This document shows, one piece after another, positions 52,882-61,822 of a DNA stretch of 64,000 nucleotides; positions within the stretch are counted from its first letter, which is position 1; each line of letters opens with the position of its first letter. The stretch lies in NCBI RefSeq assembly GCF_009728735.1, contig NZ_CP024636.1:2915134-2979133 (forward strand). The letters are read 5' to 3'. A program made the position numbers and the translations under genes. This DNA comes from Pantoea phytobeneficialis. Lineage in GTDB: Bacteria > Pseudomonadota > Gammaproteobacteria > Enterobacterales > Enterobacteriaceae. A model generated the notes under the pieces. That model was not told where the DNA came from. It ran no database searches and saw nothing but the letters and a program-made list of their open reading frames with translations.

Positions 52882-54149
52882 GACTCGAGTAACTGGCGAA
52901 TACGCTGCTGCTGATGTTCGCTCAGCGGCAGCTCGGCGTGAATCAATGGCGGTGAAAACAGCGGCAGCGAGGTCGCATAAGGGGTAATCACCAGCGCAAT
53001 ATCACGCGGCGCACCTTCCTGCCTGAATTGCAGCATATCCTGATAGGTGATGTTAATTGGCAGCAGCGTCAGCTCACGGATTTGCTGTTCCAGCAGTTGC
53101 TCCAGGCTGGCATCCTCGCCAGTCAGCAGCAGCACCTGTTTCTCCTGCAAGGCGCTCTCCTGCATCAACCAGGCACCGAACAACACCGCCACCAGGCTCA
53201 CTTCTTCCGCACTGAAACGCGTGGCAAATTGCGCCGCAAAGTCATCGAGCGCGGCGCGGGTGGTGCGCAGCAAGCGTGGATAGAGCCGGGCGACATCCAG
53301 CGCCACGCTGTTATCAATACCGATGGCAAAATGGCTGCGGTCCAGCGCTTGCGCCAGATGGGTAAACAGTTGCTGCTTCAACTCTTCCTGATTACTGATT
53401 TGCGTCAGCGCCAGTTTTTCAAAGCGGATGATTAACGCTTCCACGGCCTGCATCAGGATTTGCGCCTGCGGATGCTGCAACTGCGTGCCATCCGGCGCGT
53501 GAATCAGGCTAAACAGTAGCGTCCAGAAGTCGGCCTCGCTGGCATCGGGCGCGAGGTGGCAACGTTTTTGCCAGTGATGAATCACATCATCGGCGGCCTC
53601 GCGCTCTGCCTTTTCGGCCAGCCAGGCACGCTGCGCATCGTTGAACAGCGCCATCTGCCGCTGGCACAGGGCATACTTCATGTAGATTTGCAGAAATAAC
53701 CGATCGCGCTGACTAAAGTTCCGGTTGAGTCGCAGGCTACAATGCTGGATCAGCGCCTGTAAGTTGGTTTCATCCCACAGCGCTTTTTCGATTTTGAGCA
53801 CCTTAAGGCGTTGACGCAGCACCGGGGCGAAGTGTTCACAAACAAAATCCTGCGACAGGCGCAGAGCGCGTCGCAACCAATGGAGCAGGCATAAACGCCT
53901 GTCCAACTCCGTTCCATGTACGCGAAAGCTACCATCGACCATCTGGTGTAGTTCCAGTTGATGATAACGCTGTATCTCGTCACTGACATCCGCGATATCC
54001 TGTCGGGCGACAACAGGGTCCACGCCATTTAACTGGCAGAGCTTTTCAAGCGTCAGCGCGGGAGCGGGCAGAAACAGCAGCAGTAGCAGATGGCAGCGAC
54101 GTTGGGAACGGCTGAAGAGTGGTGCAGAGGAGGTTGCAGAACTCATCAA
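52878..54149 (-). CDS. csiE: Stationary-phase-inducible protein CsiE (PRD-containing)
   Basis: This 423-residue protein has an N-terminal HTH-like part (about 14-60: RRCHLLLLLFLPAPALTLEKLCQLNGV) and two PTS-regulation-like helical domains in the middle. A C-terminal EIIB-like region follows. E. coli csiE is induced in stationary phase by sigma-S and cAMP-CRP, but its target is unknown. Placement next to hcaT supports the assignment. Confidence 0.88.
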   Translation of the reverse strand: MMSSATSSAPLFSRSQRRCHLLLLLFLPAPALTLEKLCQLNGVDPVVARQDIADVSDEIQRYHQLELHQMVDGSFRVHGTELDRRLCLLHWLRRALRLSQDFVCEHFAPVLRQRLKVLKIEKALWDETNLQALIQHCSLRLNRNFSQRDRLFLQIYMKYALCQRQMALFNDAQRAWLAEKAEREAADDVIHHWQKRCHLAPDASEADFWTLLFSLIHAPDGTQLQHPQAQILMQAVEALIIRFEKLALTQISNQEELKQQLFTHLAQALDRSHFAIGIDNSVALDVARLYPRLLRTTRAALDDFAAQFATRFSAEEVSLVAVLFGAWLMQESALQEKQVLLLTGEDASLEQLLEQQIRELTLLPINITYQDMLQFRQEGAPRDIALVITPYATSLPLFSPPLIHAELPLSEHQQQRIRQLLES

Positions 54150-54287
54150 TAGTCATTCCAGTAGGTCATTTTTGAGCTAAGAATAGCCAACTCCGCGCGG
54201 TAACCCTGCACTTTGTCGTGACTTTTATTCAGAGCTTTAAAGCGGGTCACAGTTTTTCTGGACCACTGGAATCTGAACCTTTTAATT

Positions 54288-54300
54288 GTTACTTTATAAC
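54288..54300 (+). promoter_or_regulatory. Candidate Zur box at the zevA start
   Basis: GTTACTTTATAAC matches the core of the Zur consensus GTTATAnTATAAC at 11 of 13 positions and ends three bases before the start codon of the metal-transport pair. Confidence 0.6.
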
Positions 54301-54303
54301 GTT

Positions 54304-54930
54304 ATGAAAATTGCGCTTTTTACCCTGATGCTGTTGGTCAGTCACATGGCCTGGTCACATCCACACAGTTTTATTGATATGAAAACCGAGCTTCTGACCG
54401 ACAATGACCATCTTACCGGCTTCAAAATGGTCTGGACCATGGACGAGATCACCTCTGCCGATCTGCTGTACGATGCCGGTAAAGCCGAGCCGGGCAGCGT
54501 GGTGTGGAAAAAACTGGCGGCGCAGGTGATGGCCAATGTGTTGGGTCAGCACTATTTCACCGAAGTGTGGCAGGGGAAAAATCGGGTGAAATTCCTCAAT
54601 CTGCCAAAGGAGTACCAGCTATCGCGCAACGGTAACAAAGCGGTGCTGGAGTTCATTTTGCCTCTGGGCGAACCGCAATCTCTGAGTAACACGCAGTACC
54701 GCATTCTCACCTTTGATCCGAGCTACTTTGTCGATATGTATTACGACAACGCTCTGGCGCTCACTCTGCCGGACGCGCTGAAATCGCGCTGCCAGCTGGA
54801 TTTACACACACCAAAACCGGATGACTCGCTGAAACAATACGCGTTGTCGCTGGATAAAGCCGATGCGCCGCCAGAGGATATGGATCTGGGGCAGCAGTTC
54901 GCGCAGACGGTAACGCTGACATGTCATTAA
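54304..54930 (+). CDS. DUF1007 periplasmic protein (ZevA-like)
   Basis: This 208-residue exported protein has signal peptide MKIALFTLMLLVSHMAWS, followed by an N-terminal HPHSFID metal-binding-like motif at the mature end. DUF1007 proteins partner NicO-family transporters; Haemophilus influenzae ZevAB is needed for growth at low zinc. No Shine-Dalgarno precedes the ATG, and an in-frame TTG six codons upstream is an alternative. It overlaps the transporter gene by 10 bases. A Zur-like box overlaps the start region. Confidence 0.82.
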   Translation: MKIALFTLMLLVSHMAWSHPHSFIDMKTELLTDNDHLTGFKMVWTMDEITSADLLYDAGKAEPGSVVWKKLAAQVMANVLGQHYFTEVWQGKNRVKFLNLPKEYQLSRNGNKAVLEFILPLGEPQSLSNTQYRILTFDPSYFVDMYYDNALALTLPDALKSRCQLDLHTPKPDDSLKQYALSLDKADAPPEDMDLGQQFAQTVTLTCH

Positions 54931-55901
54931 TTTCCCTGCCTTCCGGGTCCCGCCGTTTATGGCCGCTATGGTTGCTGGCGTTGGTGCTGCTGCTGGCGGC
55001 TGGCATGGTGTGGCAATTCTGGCCGCAAATCCTGCTACAAAGCGTGCTGTGGCAAAAAGTCTTAAATCGCGAGATGACGCAACTGCTACAACAGGTGGCG
55101 GAGCAACCCCACCAGGCGGGGGTGACCCTGATGCTGTTTAGTCTGGCTTATGGTGTGCTGCATGCCCTGGGCCCCGGTCACGGTAAAGTGGTGATCAGTA
55201 CCTTCCTCGCGACCCATCCGGCGCGCCTGAAAACCAGTATGAGGCTGACGTTGCTGGCGGCATTGTTGCAGGGGGGCGTGGCGATCGGTCTGGTGACGGT
55301 GATGCTGGTGGTGCTACAAACCTCATCGCGCACCCTGCATCTGGGTAGCTACTGGCTGGAGAAGGGCAGTTACCTGCTGGTGATGGCATTGGGAATTTGG
55401 GTTGGATGGCGTGCGATCCGCGCCTTGCGGGCGGCGTTAAAACCGGTGCCGAAAATGCAGATCCATGCTATCCGCCCTCACCATCAGCATGATGACAACT
55501 GCGGCTGTGGCCATGCTCACTTGCCGAGTGCAGCACAGATGGAACAAGCCGTTAGCGGCAAAACGCAGGCGCTGGTGGTGTTCTCGATGGGGCTACGTCC
55601 TTGCTCGGGGGCCATTATGATGTTGCTGTTTGCCAAAGTGATTGATGTGTATCTCTGGGGAGTGGCCTCGGCGATTGCGATGGCGATGGGCACGGCGGTG
55701 ACCGTATCGGCGATGGGATTGTTGGTGCAGCGTTCGCGTAAACTGGCGGAGAAACTGGGCAGTGCCAGTGCGACAGCGCAAGGGGTGAAAGTGTTGATGC
55801 CATTGCTGGCGTTAGTCGGCAGCGTGGTCTTACTGGTCGCGGGGGCGTTACTGTGGCAAAGCGCCCAGCCGATGATGAGCAGCGGCCTGCGGCCATTTTA
55901 A
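54921..55901 (+). CDS. NicO-family metal transporter (ZevB/RcnA-like)
   Basis: This 326-residue inner-membrane protein has about six to seven membrane segments. A first conserved motif is AYGVLHALGPGHGKVVIST and a second is FSMGLRPCSGAIMML. A cytoplasmic His-rich loop (HAIRPHHQHDDNCGCGHAH) lies between segments. NicO proteins move nickel, cobalt or zinc; the partner DUF1007 gene and the Zur-like box favour zinc, but direction and metal are not proven by sequence. Confidence 0.85.
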   Translation: MSLISLPSGSRRLWPLWLLALVLLLAAGMVWQFWPQILLQSVLWQKVLNREMTQLLQQVAEQPHQAGVTLMLFSLAYGVLHALGPGHGKVVISTFLATHPARLKTSMRLTLLAALLQGGVAIGLVTVMLVVLQTSSRTLHLGSYWLEKGSYLLVMALGIWVGWRAIRALRAALKPVPKMQIHAIRPHHQHDDNCGCGHAHLPSAAQMEQAVSGKTQALVVFSMGLRPCSGAIMMLLFAKVIDVYLWGVASAIAMAMGTAVTVSAMGLLVQRSRKLAEKLGSASATAQGVKVLMPLLALVGSVVLLVAGALLWQSAQPMMSSGLRPF

Positions 55902-55915
55902 CCATCGACCATAAC

Positions 55916-55943
55916 GTAACGGCGCAATAAATCGCGCCGTTAC
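55916..55943. repeat. Dispersed palindromic repeat, copy 4 (compact)
   Basis: GTAACGGCGC and GCGCCGTTAC flank AATAAATC. The A/T change in one arm is matched in the other, keeping the stem. It lies between the convergent transporter gene and suhB. Confidence 0.75.
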
Positions 55944-55954
55944 GGGAAAAGCAA

Positions 55955-56758
55955 TTAACGCTTCAACGCTTCGCTCAGTTCGTCACGCATGGTGGACAGC
56001 AGCGCTTTCACCACACGCGGATTACCGGCAACGATGTTACCTGACATCAGGTAGCCATGACCGCCAGTAAAGTCAGTTACCAGGCCGCCCGCTTCGCGTA
56101 CCAGCAGTTCACCGGCAGCGAAATCCCACGGTTTCAGACCAATTTCGAAATAGCCATCTACACGACCCGCAGCCACGTAAGCCAGGTCCAGTGCCGCAGA
56201 ACCGGTACGACGGAAGTCAGCACACTGGGTAAACAGTTTGCCCACCACATTGATATAAGACTGAGAGTGCTGCTTCAGTTTGAACGGGAAGCCGGTCGCC
56301 AGAATGGTGCCATCCAGATCGCGAGCGGTGCTGCCGCGCAGACGGTAGCCGTTCAACTGAGTGCCCTGACCGCGTACAGCGGTGAACAGTTCATTACGCA
56401 TTGGATCGTAAACCACCGCAACTTCGGTGCGACCTTTAATGCGCACAGCGATAGAAACGGAGAAGTGAGGGAGGCGTTTGATAAAGTTGGTGGTGCCATC
56501 CAGCGGATCGATTACCCATTGAATGTCCTGATCGTCACCCGTCAGCTCACCGCTTTCTTCGGTGATGATGGTGTGTTGCGGGTATGACTTGCGAATCACT
56601 TCGACAATCAGACGTTCTGCGTCACGGTCAACATTAGTAACGAAGTCGTTGCTGCCTTTCTGGCTGGCTTCGACAGCGTCCGGGGTTTCATAATTCTTTG
56701 CAATTAAATTTCCGGCCTTGCGCGCAGCGCGCACGGCGATGTTGAGCATCGGATGCAT
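55955..56758 (-). CDS. suhB: Inositol-1-monophosphatase / SuhB
   Basis: This 267-residue Mg-dependent phosphatase also joins the rRNA transcription antitermination complex. The metal motifs are TEESGE, DPLDGTTNF and WDFAAGELLVREAGG. Length equals E. coli SuhB. It is divergent from trmJ, as in E. coli. Confidence 0.96.
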   Translation of the reverse strand: MHPMLNIAVRAARKAGNLIAKNYETPDAVEASQKGSNDFVTNVDRDAERLIVEVIRKSYPQHTIITEESGELTGDDQDIQWVIDPLDGTTNFIKRLPHFSVSIAVRIKGRTEVAVVYDPMRNELFTAVRGQGTQLNGYRLRGSTARDLDGTILATGFPFKLKQHSQSYINVVGKLFTQCADFRRTGSAALDLAYVAAGRVDGYFEIGLKPWDFAAGELLVREAGGLVTDFTGGHGYLMSGNIVAGNPRVVKALLSTMRDELSEALKR

Positions 56759-56876
56759 CGGTATCTCTCGCTGGATGTTAAAGAACAGGGAAAACGGCGC
56801 GGAGTATAGCAGCGCATTCGGTAAATGTCCTGTTTTATGTTAGCATCGCGCCATCATTTTCTTACCTGCTTCTATT

Positions 56877-57620
56877 ATGCTGCAAAATATCCGAATTGTA
56901 CTGGTGGAAACCTCCCACACCGGCAACATGGGCTCGGTAGCCCGTGCCATGAAAACCATGGGTTTGAGCAATCTGTATCTGGTCAACCCGTTGGTCAAAC
57001 CTGATTCTCAGGCCATCTCTCTCGCCGCAGGTGCCAGCGATGTGATCGGCAATGCGCAGATCGTGGACACCCTCGATGAGGCGATTGCGGGTTGTAGCCT
57101 GGTGGTTGGCACCAGCGCACGTTCGCGTTCTTTGCCGTGGCCGATGCTGGATTCGCGTGAATGCGGTATCAAAAGTGTCGAAGAGGGGCAGCAGGCACCG
57201 GTCGCGCTGGTGTTTGGCCGTGAGCGTGTTGGCCTGACCAATGAAGAGTTGCAGAAGTGCCACTATCACGTCGCGATTCAGGCGAACCCGGAATACAGTT
57301 CGCTGAACCTCGCGATGGCGGTACAGATCATCGCTTACGAGGTGCGTATGGCCTGGCTGGATGCGCAGGAAAAAGCTACGCCGCAGCCACAGTTTGAAGA
57401 GTCCCCTTATCCGCTGGTCGATGATCTGGAGCGTTTTTATCAGCATATGGAACAGATGATGCTGAACAGCGGCTTTATCCGTGAAGGCAATCCCGGTCAG
57501 GTGATGAGCAAACTGCGTCGCTTGTACACCCGCGCGCGCCCGGAACGCGATGAGCTGAATATTCTGCGTGGCATGCTGGCGTCGTTTGAAAAACGTAAAG
57601 GTAGTGAGGGTAATAGTTGA
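56877..57620 (+). CDS. trmJ: tRNA (cytidine/uridine-2'-O)-methyltransferase TrmJ
   Basis: This 247-residue SPOUT enzyme methylates the ribose of position 32 in tRNA. It has an N-terminal [20 protein letters not shown] and the knot motif [16 protein letters not shown] and [14 protein letters not shown]. The stop codon lies inside the first copy of a 25-bp tandem repeat. It is upstream of iscR, as in E. coli. Confidence 0.96.
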   Translation: MLQNIRIVLVETSHTGNMGSVARAMKTMGLSNLYLVNPLVKPDSQAISLAAGASDVIGNAQIVDTLDEAIAGCSLVVGTSARSRSLPWPMLDSRECGIKSVEEGQQAPVALVFGRERVGLTNEELQKCHYHVAIQANPEYSSLNLAMAVQIIAYEVRMAWLDAQEKATPQPQFEESPYPLVDDLERFYQHMEQMMLNSGFIREGNPGQVMSKLRRLYTRARPERDELNILRGMLASFEKRKGSEGNS

Positions 57621-57684
57621 GTAAATTGCTTGGTTAAATAGTTGAGCAAATTACTTGGTTAAATAGTTGACCAATTTACTCAGG
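57612..57684. repeat. 25-bp tandem repeat between trmJ and iscR
   Basis: Two near-identical 25-base units (starts 57612 and 57637, each beginning AATAGTTGAG) are followed by a diverging third (57662, AATAGTTGACC) that forms the native iscR promoter -35 region. The first unit includes the trmJ stop codon. Confidence 0.85.
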
Positions 57685-57700
57685 AATGTCAGACTAGCGG
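57662..57700 (+). promoter_or_regulatory. iscR promoter with probable IscR site
   Basis: ATAGTTGACCAATTTACTC resembles the first half of the type 1 IscR motif (ATASYYGACTRWWW...) and includes a TTGACC -35. The -10 is less clear. In E. coli [2Fe-2S]-IscR represses its own promoter here. Confidence 0.55.
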
Positions 57701-57753
57701 CCATTCATCAGATACCCGCCGATAACCGACGGACGCTTACGAGGTTGTATGCT

Positions 57754-58251
57754 ATGAGACTGACATCCAAAGGACGTTATGCCGTTACCGCTATGCTGGA
57801 CGTTGCCCTGCACTCGCACGAGGGGCCGGTGCCGCTGGCTGACATTTCTGAGCGTCAGGGCATTTCGCTCTCCTATCTGGAGCAGTTATTCTCGCGTCTG
57901 CGTAAGCACGGTTTGGTTGCCAGTGTCCGTGGTCCGGGCGGCGGTTATCTGTTAGGTAAAGATGCTGGCGCGATTGCCGTAGGTGCGGTGATTACCGCCG
58001 TTGACGAATCCGTTGATGCCACCAAATGCCAGGGCAAAGAAGGTTGCCAGGGCGGTGAACGTTGCCTGACTCACGTTCTGTGGCGTGACCTGAGCGAACG
58101 CATCAGCGAATTCCTCAACAACATCACTCTGGCAGAACTGGTCAACAACCAGGAAATTCTGGATGTTGCTGACCGTCAAAACGCCATCGACAATCGTCGC
58201 TTCCAGACTCACCGCGTGCAGGAAACCATCAACGTTAACCTGCGTGCGTAA
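57754..58251 (+). CDS. iscR: Fe-S cluster regulator IscR
   Basis: This 165-residue Rrf2-family regulator has a winged helix at residues 3-60 ([38 protein letters not shown]). Cluster ligands Cys92, Cys98, Cys104 and His107 are all present. It senses [2Fe-2S] status and tunes Fe-S assembly operons. In this locus only iscS follows, so its main targets may be elsewhere (for example suf). The start [10 protein letters not shown] matches E. coli; 29 upstream in-frame codons overlap the promoter. Confidence 0.96.
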   Translation: MRLTSKGRYAVTAMLDVALHSHEGPVPLADISERQGISLSYLEQLFSRLRKHGLVASVRGPGGGYLLGKDAGAIAVGAVITAVDESVDATKCQGKEGCQGGERCLTHVLWRDLSERISEFLNNITLAELVNNQEILDVADRQNAIDNRRFQTHRVQETINVNLRA

Positions 58252-58340
58252 TCCGCTCTCTTTCGGCCTTTCCTGCTAAGGCAGGGAAGGCTGAATCATG
58301 CTATAACGTCGTATGATTTTTTATACGGAGCTTTAGCGCA

Positions 58341-59513
58341 ATGAAATTACCGATCTACCTGGATTACGCGGCAACGACGCCTGCGGATCCGCGTGTCGCC
58401 ACCAGAATGATGCAGTTTCTCACCCTGGATGGCACGTTCGGTAACCCCGCTTCCCGTTCTCACCGATTTGGCTGGCAGGCTGAAGAAGCCGTTGATGTGG
58501 CACGCAACCAGGTTGCGGAGCTGGTCAATGCCGATCCGCGTGAAATCGTTTTTACTTCCGGCGCGACTGAAGCTGATAACCTCGCCATCAAAGGTGCGGC
58601 ACAGTGCCATCAGGCGCGCGGCAAACACGTCATTACCAGTCAGACCGAACACAAAGCGGTGCTCGACAGTTGTCAGCAACTGGAGCGCGAAGGGTTTGAG
58701 GTCACTTATTTGCAACCCGGCCGTGATGGCATCGTGACTCCCGACATGTTGGCTGCGGCGCTGCGTGACGACACGGTGCTGGTTTCGTTGATGCATGTAA
58801 ATAATGAAACCGGCGTAATTCAGGATATCGCCGCGCTTGGCGCTTTGTGTCGCCAACGTGACATCCTGTTCCATGTCGACGCCACGCAAAGTGTGGGTAA
58901 GTTGCCCATTGATGTCAGTGTCCTGCCGGTGGATTTGATGTCCTTCTCGGCACACAAAATTTATGGCCCGAAAGGTATCGGCGCGCTCTGGGTTCGTCGC
59001 AAACCGCGTTTGCAGATTGATGCGCAAATGCATGGCGGCGGTCATGAGCGCGGCATGCGTTCGGGTACATTGCCGGTGCACCAGATTGTCGGCATGGGCG
59101 AAGCCTATCGCATTGCGCGTGAAGAGATGAGCAGCGAAGTTGCGCGACTAGCGGCACTGCGTCAGCGCTTGTGGCAGGGCATCAGCGCGCTGAGCGATGT
59201 CACGCTGAATGGATCGCTGGAGCAGGGCGCACCAAATATCCTCAATATCAGTTTTGCCCACGTTGAAGGTGAATCGTTGATTATGGCGCTGAAAGATCTG
59301 GCGCTCTCTTCCGGTTCCGCCTGTACCTCGGCCAGCCTCGAACCCTCTTATGTGCTACGCGCGATGGGCGTTGAGCAGGAGCTGGCACACAGCTCACTGC
59401 GTTTTTCGCTAGGACGCTTTACCACCGAAGAGGAAATTGATTACGCCATTGAGCTGGTCAACAAAGCGGTAACCCGTCTGCGGGCGCTGATGCCTGCGGC
59501 AAATTCTCGCTAA
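58341..59513 (+). CDS. iscS: Cysteine desulfurase IscS with shortened C-terminus
   Basis: This 390-residue PLP enzyme takes sulfur from cysteine for Fe-S clusters, thiamine and tRNA thiolation. Lys206 ([10 protein letters not shown]) binds PLP and Cys328 ([10 protein letters not shown]) carries the persulfide. It follows E. coli IscS closely up to about residue 380, then ends [12 protein letters not shown]. The E. coli tail of about 20 residues (SPLWEMYKQG...) that contributes to IscU docking is absent. No iscU, iscA, hscB, hscA, fdx or iscX follows; pepB begins 68 bases later. The enzyme probably serves TusA, ThiI and similar acceptors. Confidence 0.95.
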   Translation: MKLPIYLDYAATTPADPRVATRMMQFLTLDGTFGNPASRSHRFGWQAEEAVDVARNQVAELVNADPREIVFTSGATEADNLAIKGAAQCHQARGKHVITSQTEHKAVLDSCQQLEREGFEVTYLQPGRDGIVTPDMLAAALRDDTVLVSLMHVNNETGVIQDIAALGALCRQRDILFHVDATQSVGKLPIDVSVLPVDLMSFSAHKIYGPKGIGALWVRRKPRLQIDAQMHGGGHERGMRSGTLPVHQIVGMGEAYRIAREEMSSEVARLAALRQRLWQGISALSDVTLNGSLEQGAPNILNISFAHVEGESLIMALKDLALSSGSACTSASLEPSYVLRAMGVEQELAHSSLRFSLGRFTTEEEIDYAIELVNKAVTRLRALMPAANSR

Positions 59514-59581
59514 TTATCGTTTAACAGCATCCTTCCGCCGGTCTGGCGGAAGGTGATAACTCACGCATACGGAGCCTCGCG

Positions 59582-60868
59582 ATGACAACACAACCGATGA
59601 CGATTACGCTCAGCTCCCAAGCCGCCGACGCGCGCTGGGGTGACAAAGCGTTGCTGAGCAGCAATGACAGTGGCATGACGATTCATCTCACCGGCGCAGA
59701 TGTGCTGCTGAGTATTCAACGCGCGGCGCGCAAACTCGATGGTCAGGGTATTCGCCATGTCGCCTTAAGCGGCGAAAGCTGGGATCTGGAGAAATGCTGG
59801 GCGTTCTGGCAGGGCTACCGTGGCCCGAAAGGATCACGTCAGGTGGAATGGCCGACCCTGAGCGAGCAGGATCAGAACGAATTTGATCGTCGCCTGAAGA
59901 TCGTGGATTGGGTACGTAACACCATCAACCTGCCTGCTGAAGATCTCAGCCCGGAGCAACTGGCGCACAGCGCGATTGATCTGATTTCTGCTGTCGGCGG
60001 CGACGCAGTGAGCTATCGCATCACCAAGGGTGAGGATTTGCGCGAGCAAGGTTATCTCGGCATTCATACCGTTGGTCGTGGCTCAACCCGCGCACCGGTT
60101 CTGCTGGCGCTGGATTTCAATCCGGGCGGTGACGAAAATACCCCGGTTTATGCTTGCCTGGTGGGTAAAGGCATCACCTTTGATACCGGTGGTTACAGCC
60201 TGAAGCAGAGCGGCTTTATGGACTCGATGAAGTCCGATATGGGCGGGGCAGCAACGGTTACTGGCGCACTGGCGCTGGCGATCTCGCGCGGTCTGAATAA
60301 ACGCGTGAAGCTGTACCTGTGCTGTGCCGACAACATGGTCAGCGGCAATGCGTTCCGTCTTGGCGATATCATTCGTTACCGCAACGGCAAAACCGTTGAA
60401 GTGATGAACACCGACGCGGAAGGGCGTCTGGTGCTGGCCGATGGCCTGATTGACGCCAGCGAGCAGAAGCCGGAACTGTTGATTGACGCAGCAACCCTGA
60501 CCGGTGCAGCCAAAACTGCGCTCGGTAACGATTACCACGCGCTGTTCACTTTTGATGACGTGTTGGCGCAATCGCTGCTGGGTAGCGCGGCCAGTGAAAA
60601 CGAAGCCTTCTGGCGTCTGCCGTTGGCGGAGTTCCACCGCAGCCATCTGCCGTCAAACTTTGCTGATCTCAATAACATCGCCAGCCCGGCACACTCCGCC
60701 GGTGCCAGCAGCGCGGCCGCGTTTCTGTCGCACTTCGTCAGTCAATATCAACAGGGCTGGCTGCATATCGACTGCTCAGCGACCTACCGCAAAAGCGCGG
60801 TTGATCAATGGTCAGCAGGCGCAACCGGCCTCGGGGTTCGCACCATCGCGAACTTGTTACTGAAATAA
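59582..60868 (+). CDS. pepB: Peptidase B (M17 aminopeptidase)
   Basis: This 428-residue cytoplasmic leucyl-type aminopeptidase uses two metal ions. The metal and catalytic region includes [14 protein letters not shown], the M17 signature [14 protein letters not shown] and SDMGGAATV. In E. coli it lies after iscX; here it directly follows iscS. The ATG is preceded by ACGGAGCC. Confidence 0.95.
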   Translation: MTTQPMTITLSSQAADARWGDKALLSSNDSGMTIHLTGADVLLSIQRAARKLDGQGIRHVALSGESWDLEKCWAFWQGYRGPKGSRQVEWPTLSEQDQNEFDRRLKIVDWVRNTINLPAEDLSPEQLAHSAIDLISAVGGDAVSYRITKGEDLREQGYLGIHTVGRGSTRAPVLLALDFNPGGDENTPVYACLVGKGITFDTGGYSLKQSGFMDSMKSDMGGAATVTGALALAISRGLNKRVKLYLCCADNMVSGNAFRLGDIIRYRNGKTVEVMNTDAEGRLVLADGLIDASEQKPELLIDAATLTGAAKTALGNDYHALFTFDDVLAQSLLGSAASENEAFWRLPLAEFHRSHLPSNFADLNNIASPAHSAGASSAAAFLSHFVSQYQQGWLHIDCSATYRKSAVDQWSAGATGLGVRTIANLLLK

Positions 60869-60889
60869 TGTCCCGTTAAGGCACATTAC

Positions 60890-60936
60890 GTAGCGGCGCG
60901 GGTTTGAAAATGACGCGCGATAAATCGCGCCGCTAC
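60890..60936. repeat. Dispersed palindromic repeat, copy 5
   Basis: GTAGCGGCGCG and CGCGATAAATCGCGCCGCTAC arms lie around a short loop, between pepB and sseB. Confidence 0.8.
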
Positions 60937-60974
60937 GGAGCAGTGCAGACACGTATTTTTGGAAAAACCAAACC

Positions 60975-61742
60975 ATGAGTAACCGTCTTGAAGAGGTGCT
61001 GAAACTGGCTGCCACCGAGCCTGCGCACCGCCCGGAGTTCTTTCAGTTGCTGCTTGAAGCCGATGTCTGGGTGCCGGGTGAAAGCAGTGCGCAGCAGTTC
61101 GACGCCACCACACCGGTCGATCTTCAGCACTGGGAAAAGGAAGACGGCGGTAGTGTCATCCCCTTTTTCACGTCTGAACAGGCGATGAGCGAAGCCATCA
61201 AAGATGAGCAACCTTACCTGCGTCTGCCGGTACGCACCTTGTTTGAAATGACGCTGGGTGAAACCTTGTTCCTCAACCCGAAACTCCCGGCAGGGAAAGA
61301 ATTTTCACCGGGCGAAATTGCGCATCTACTGGGTGAAGAGGGCAGCGCGCTCAGCCAGCAAACGGTACTGGAAGGCGGCCATGCCTTGCTGCTCTCCGAA
61401 GTGGCTGAGCCACCGGCGCAGATGGTTGACTCACTTACCCAGCTGTTTGCCAAATATAAACAGGTACGACGCGCGTATATTGCCAGCATTCGTGAGCAGG
61501 CCGATGAGACGCCAAATCTGTTGATTGGCATCGAGGCGGATAGCGATATTGACGCGATTATCCAGGCGGCGGGCAGCGTGGCGACAGATACGCTCACCGA
61601 CGATGTGCCGATCGATCTCTGTGAAGTGGTTAGTGGCGAGCATGGCGTCAGCCATTTCTTCACCGTCCACATTACGCCTTTTTACGAGCGCCGCTGGGGC
61701 AGCTTCCTGCGCGATTTTAAAGGCAGTCAGCGCATTATCTAA
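60975..61742 (+). CDS. sseB: SseB protein (enhanced serine sensitivity family)
   Basis: This 255-residue SseB family protein has an N-terminal domain (NRLEEVLKLAATEPAHRPEFFQLLLEADVWVPG) with a middle ELFLNPKLPAGKEFSPGEI-like segment. A C-terminal domain (ILIGIEADSDID-like, ending RRWGSFLRDFKGSQRII) follows. The molecular function is not established, and the name comes from a serine-sensitivity phenotype in E. coli. It should not be confused with the Salmonella SPI-2 translocon protein of the same name. The order pepB-sseB-sseA is conserved. Confidence 0.9.
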   Translation: MSNRLEEVLKLAATEPAHRPEFFQLLLEADVWVPGESSAQQFDATTPVDLQHWEKEDGGSVIPFFTSEQAMSEAIKDEQPYLRLPVRTLFEMTLGETLFLNPKLPAGKEFSPGEIAHLLGEEGSALSQQTVLEGGHALLLSEVAEPPAQMVDSLTQLFAKYKQVRRAYIASIREQADETPNLLIGIEADSDIDAIIQAAGSVATDTLTDDVPIDLCEVVSGEHGVSHFFTVHITPFYERRWGSFLRDFKGSQRII

Positions 61743-61755
61743 AACTGAATTCTCT

Positions 61756-61817
61756 GTAGCGGCGCGATTTATCGCGCGGATTTTTCTGGCACCGCGCGCG
61801 ATAAATCGCGCCGCTAC
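61756..61817. repeat. Dispersed palindromic repeat, copy 6
   Basis: GTAGCGGCGCGATTTATCG and its complement ATAAATCGCGCCGCTAC sit around an 18-20 base loop between the convergent sseB and sseA. This is one of the best-preserved copies. Confidence 0.85.
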
Positions 61818-61822
61818 GATGA

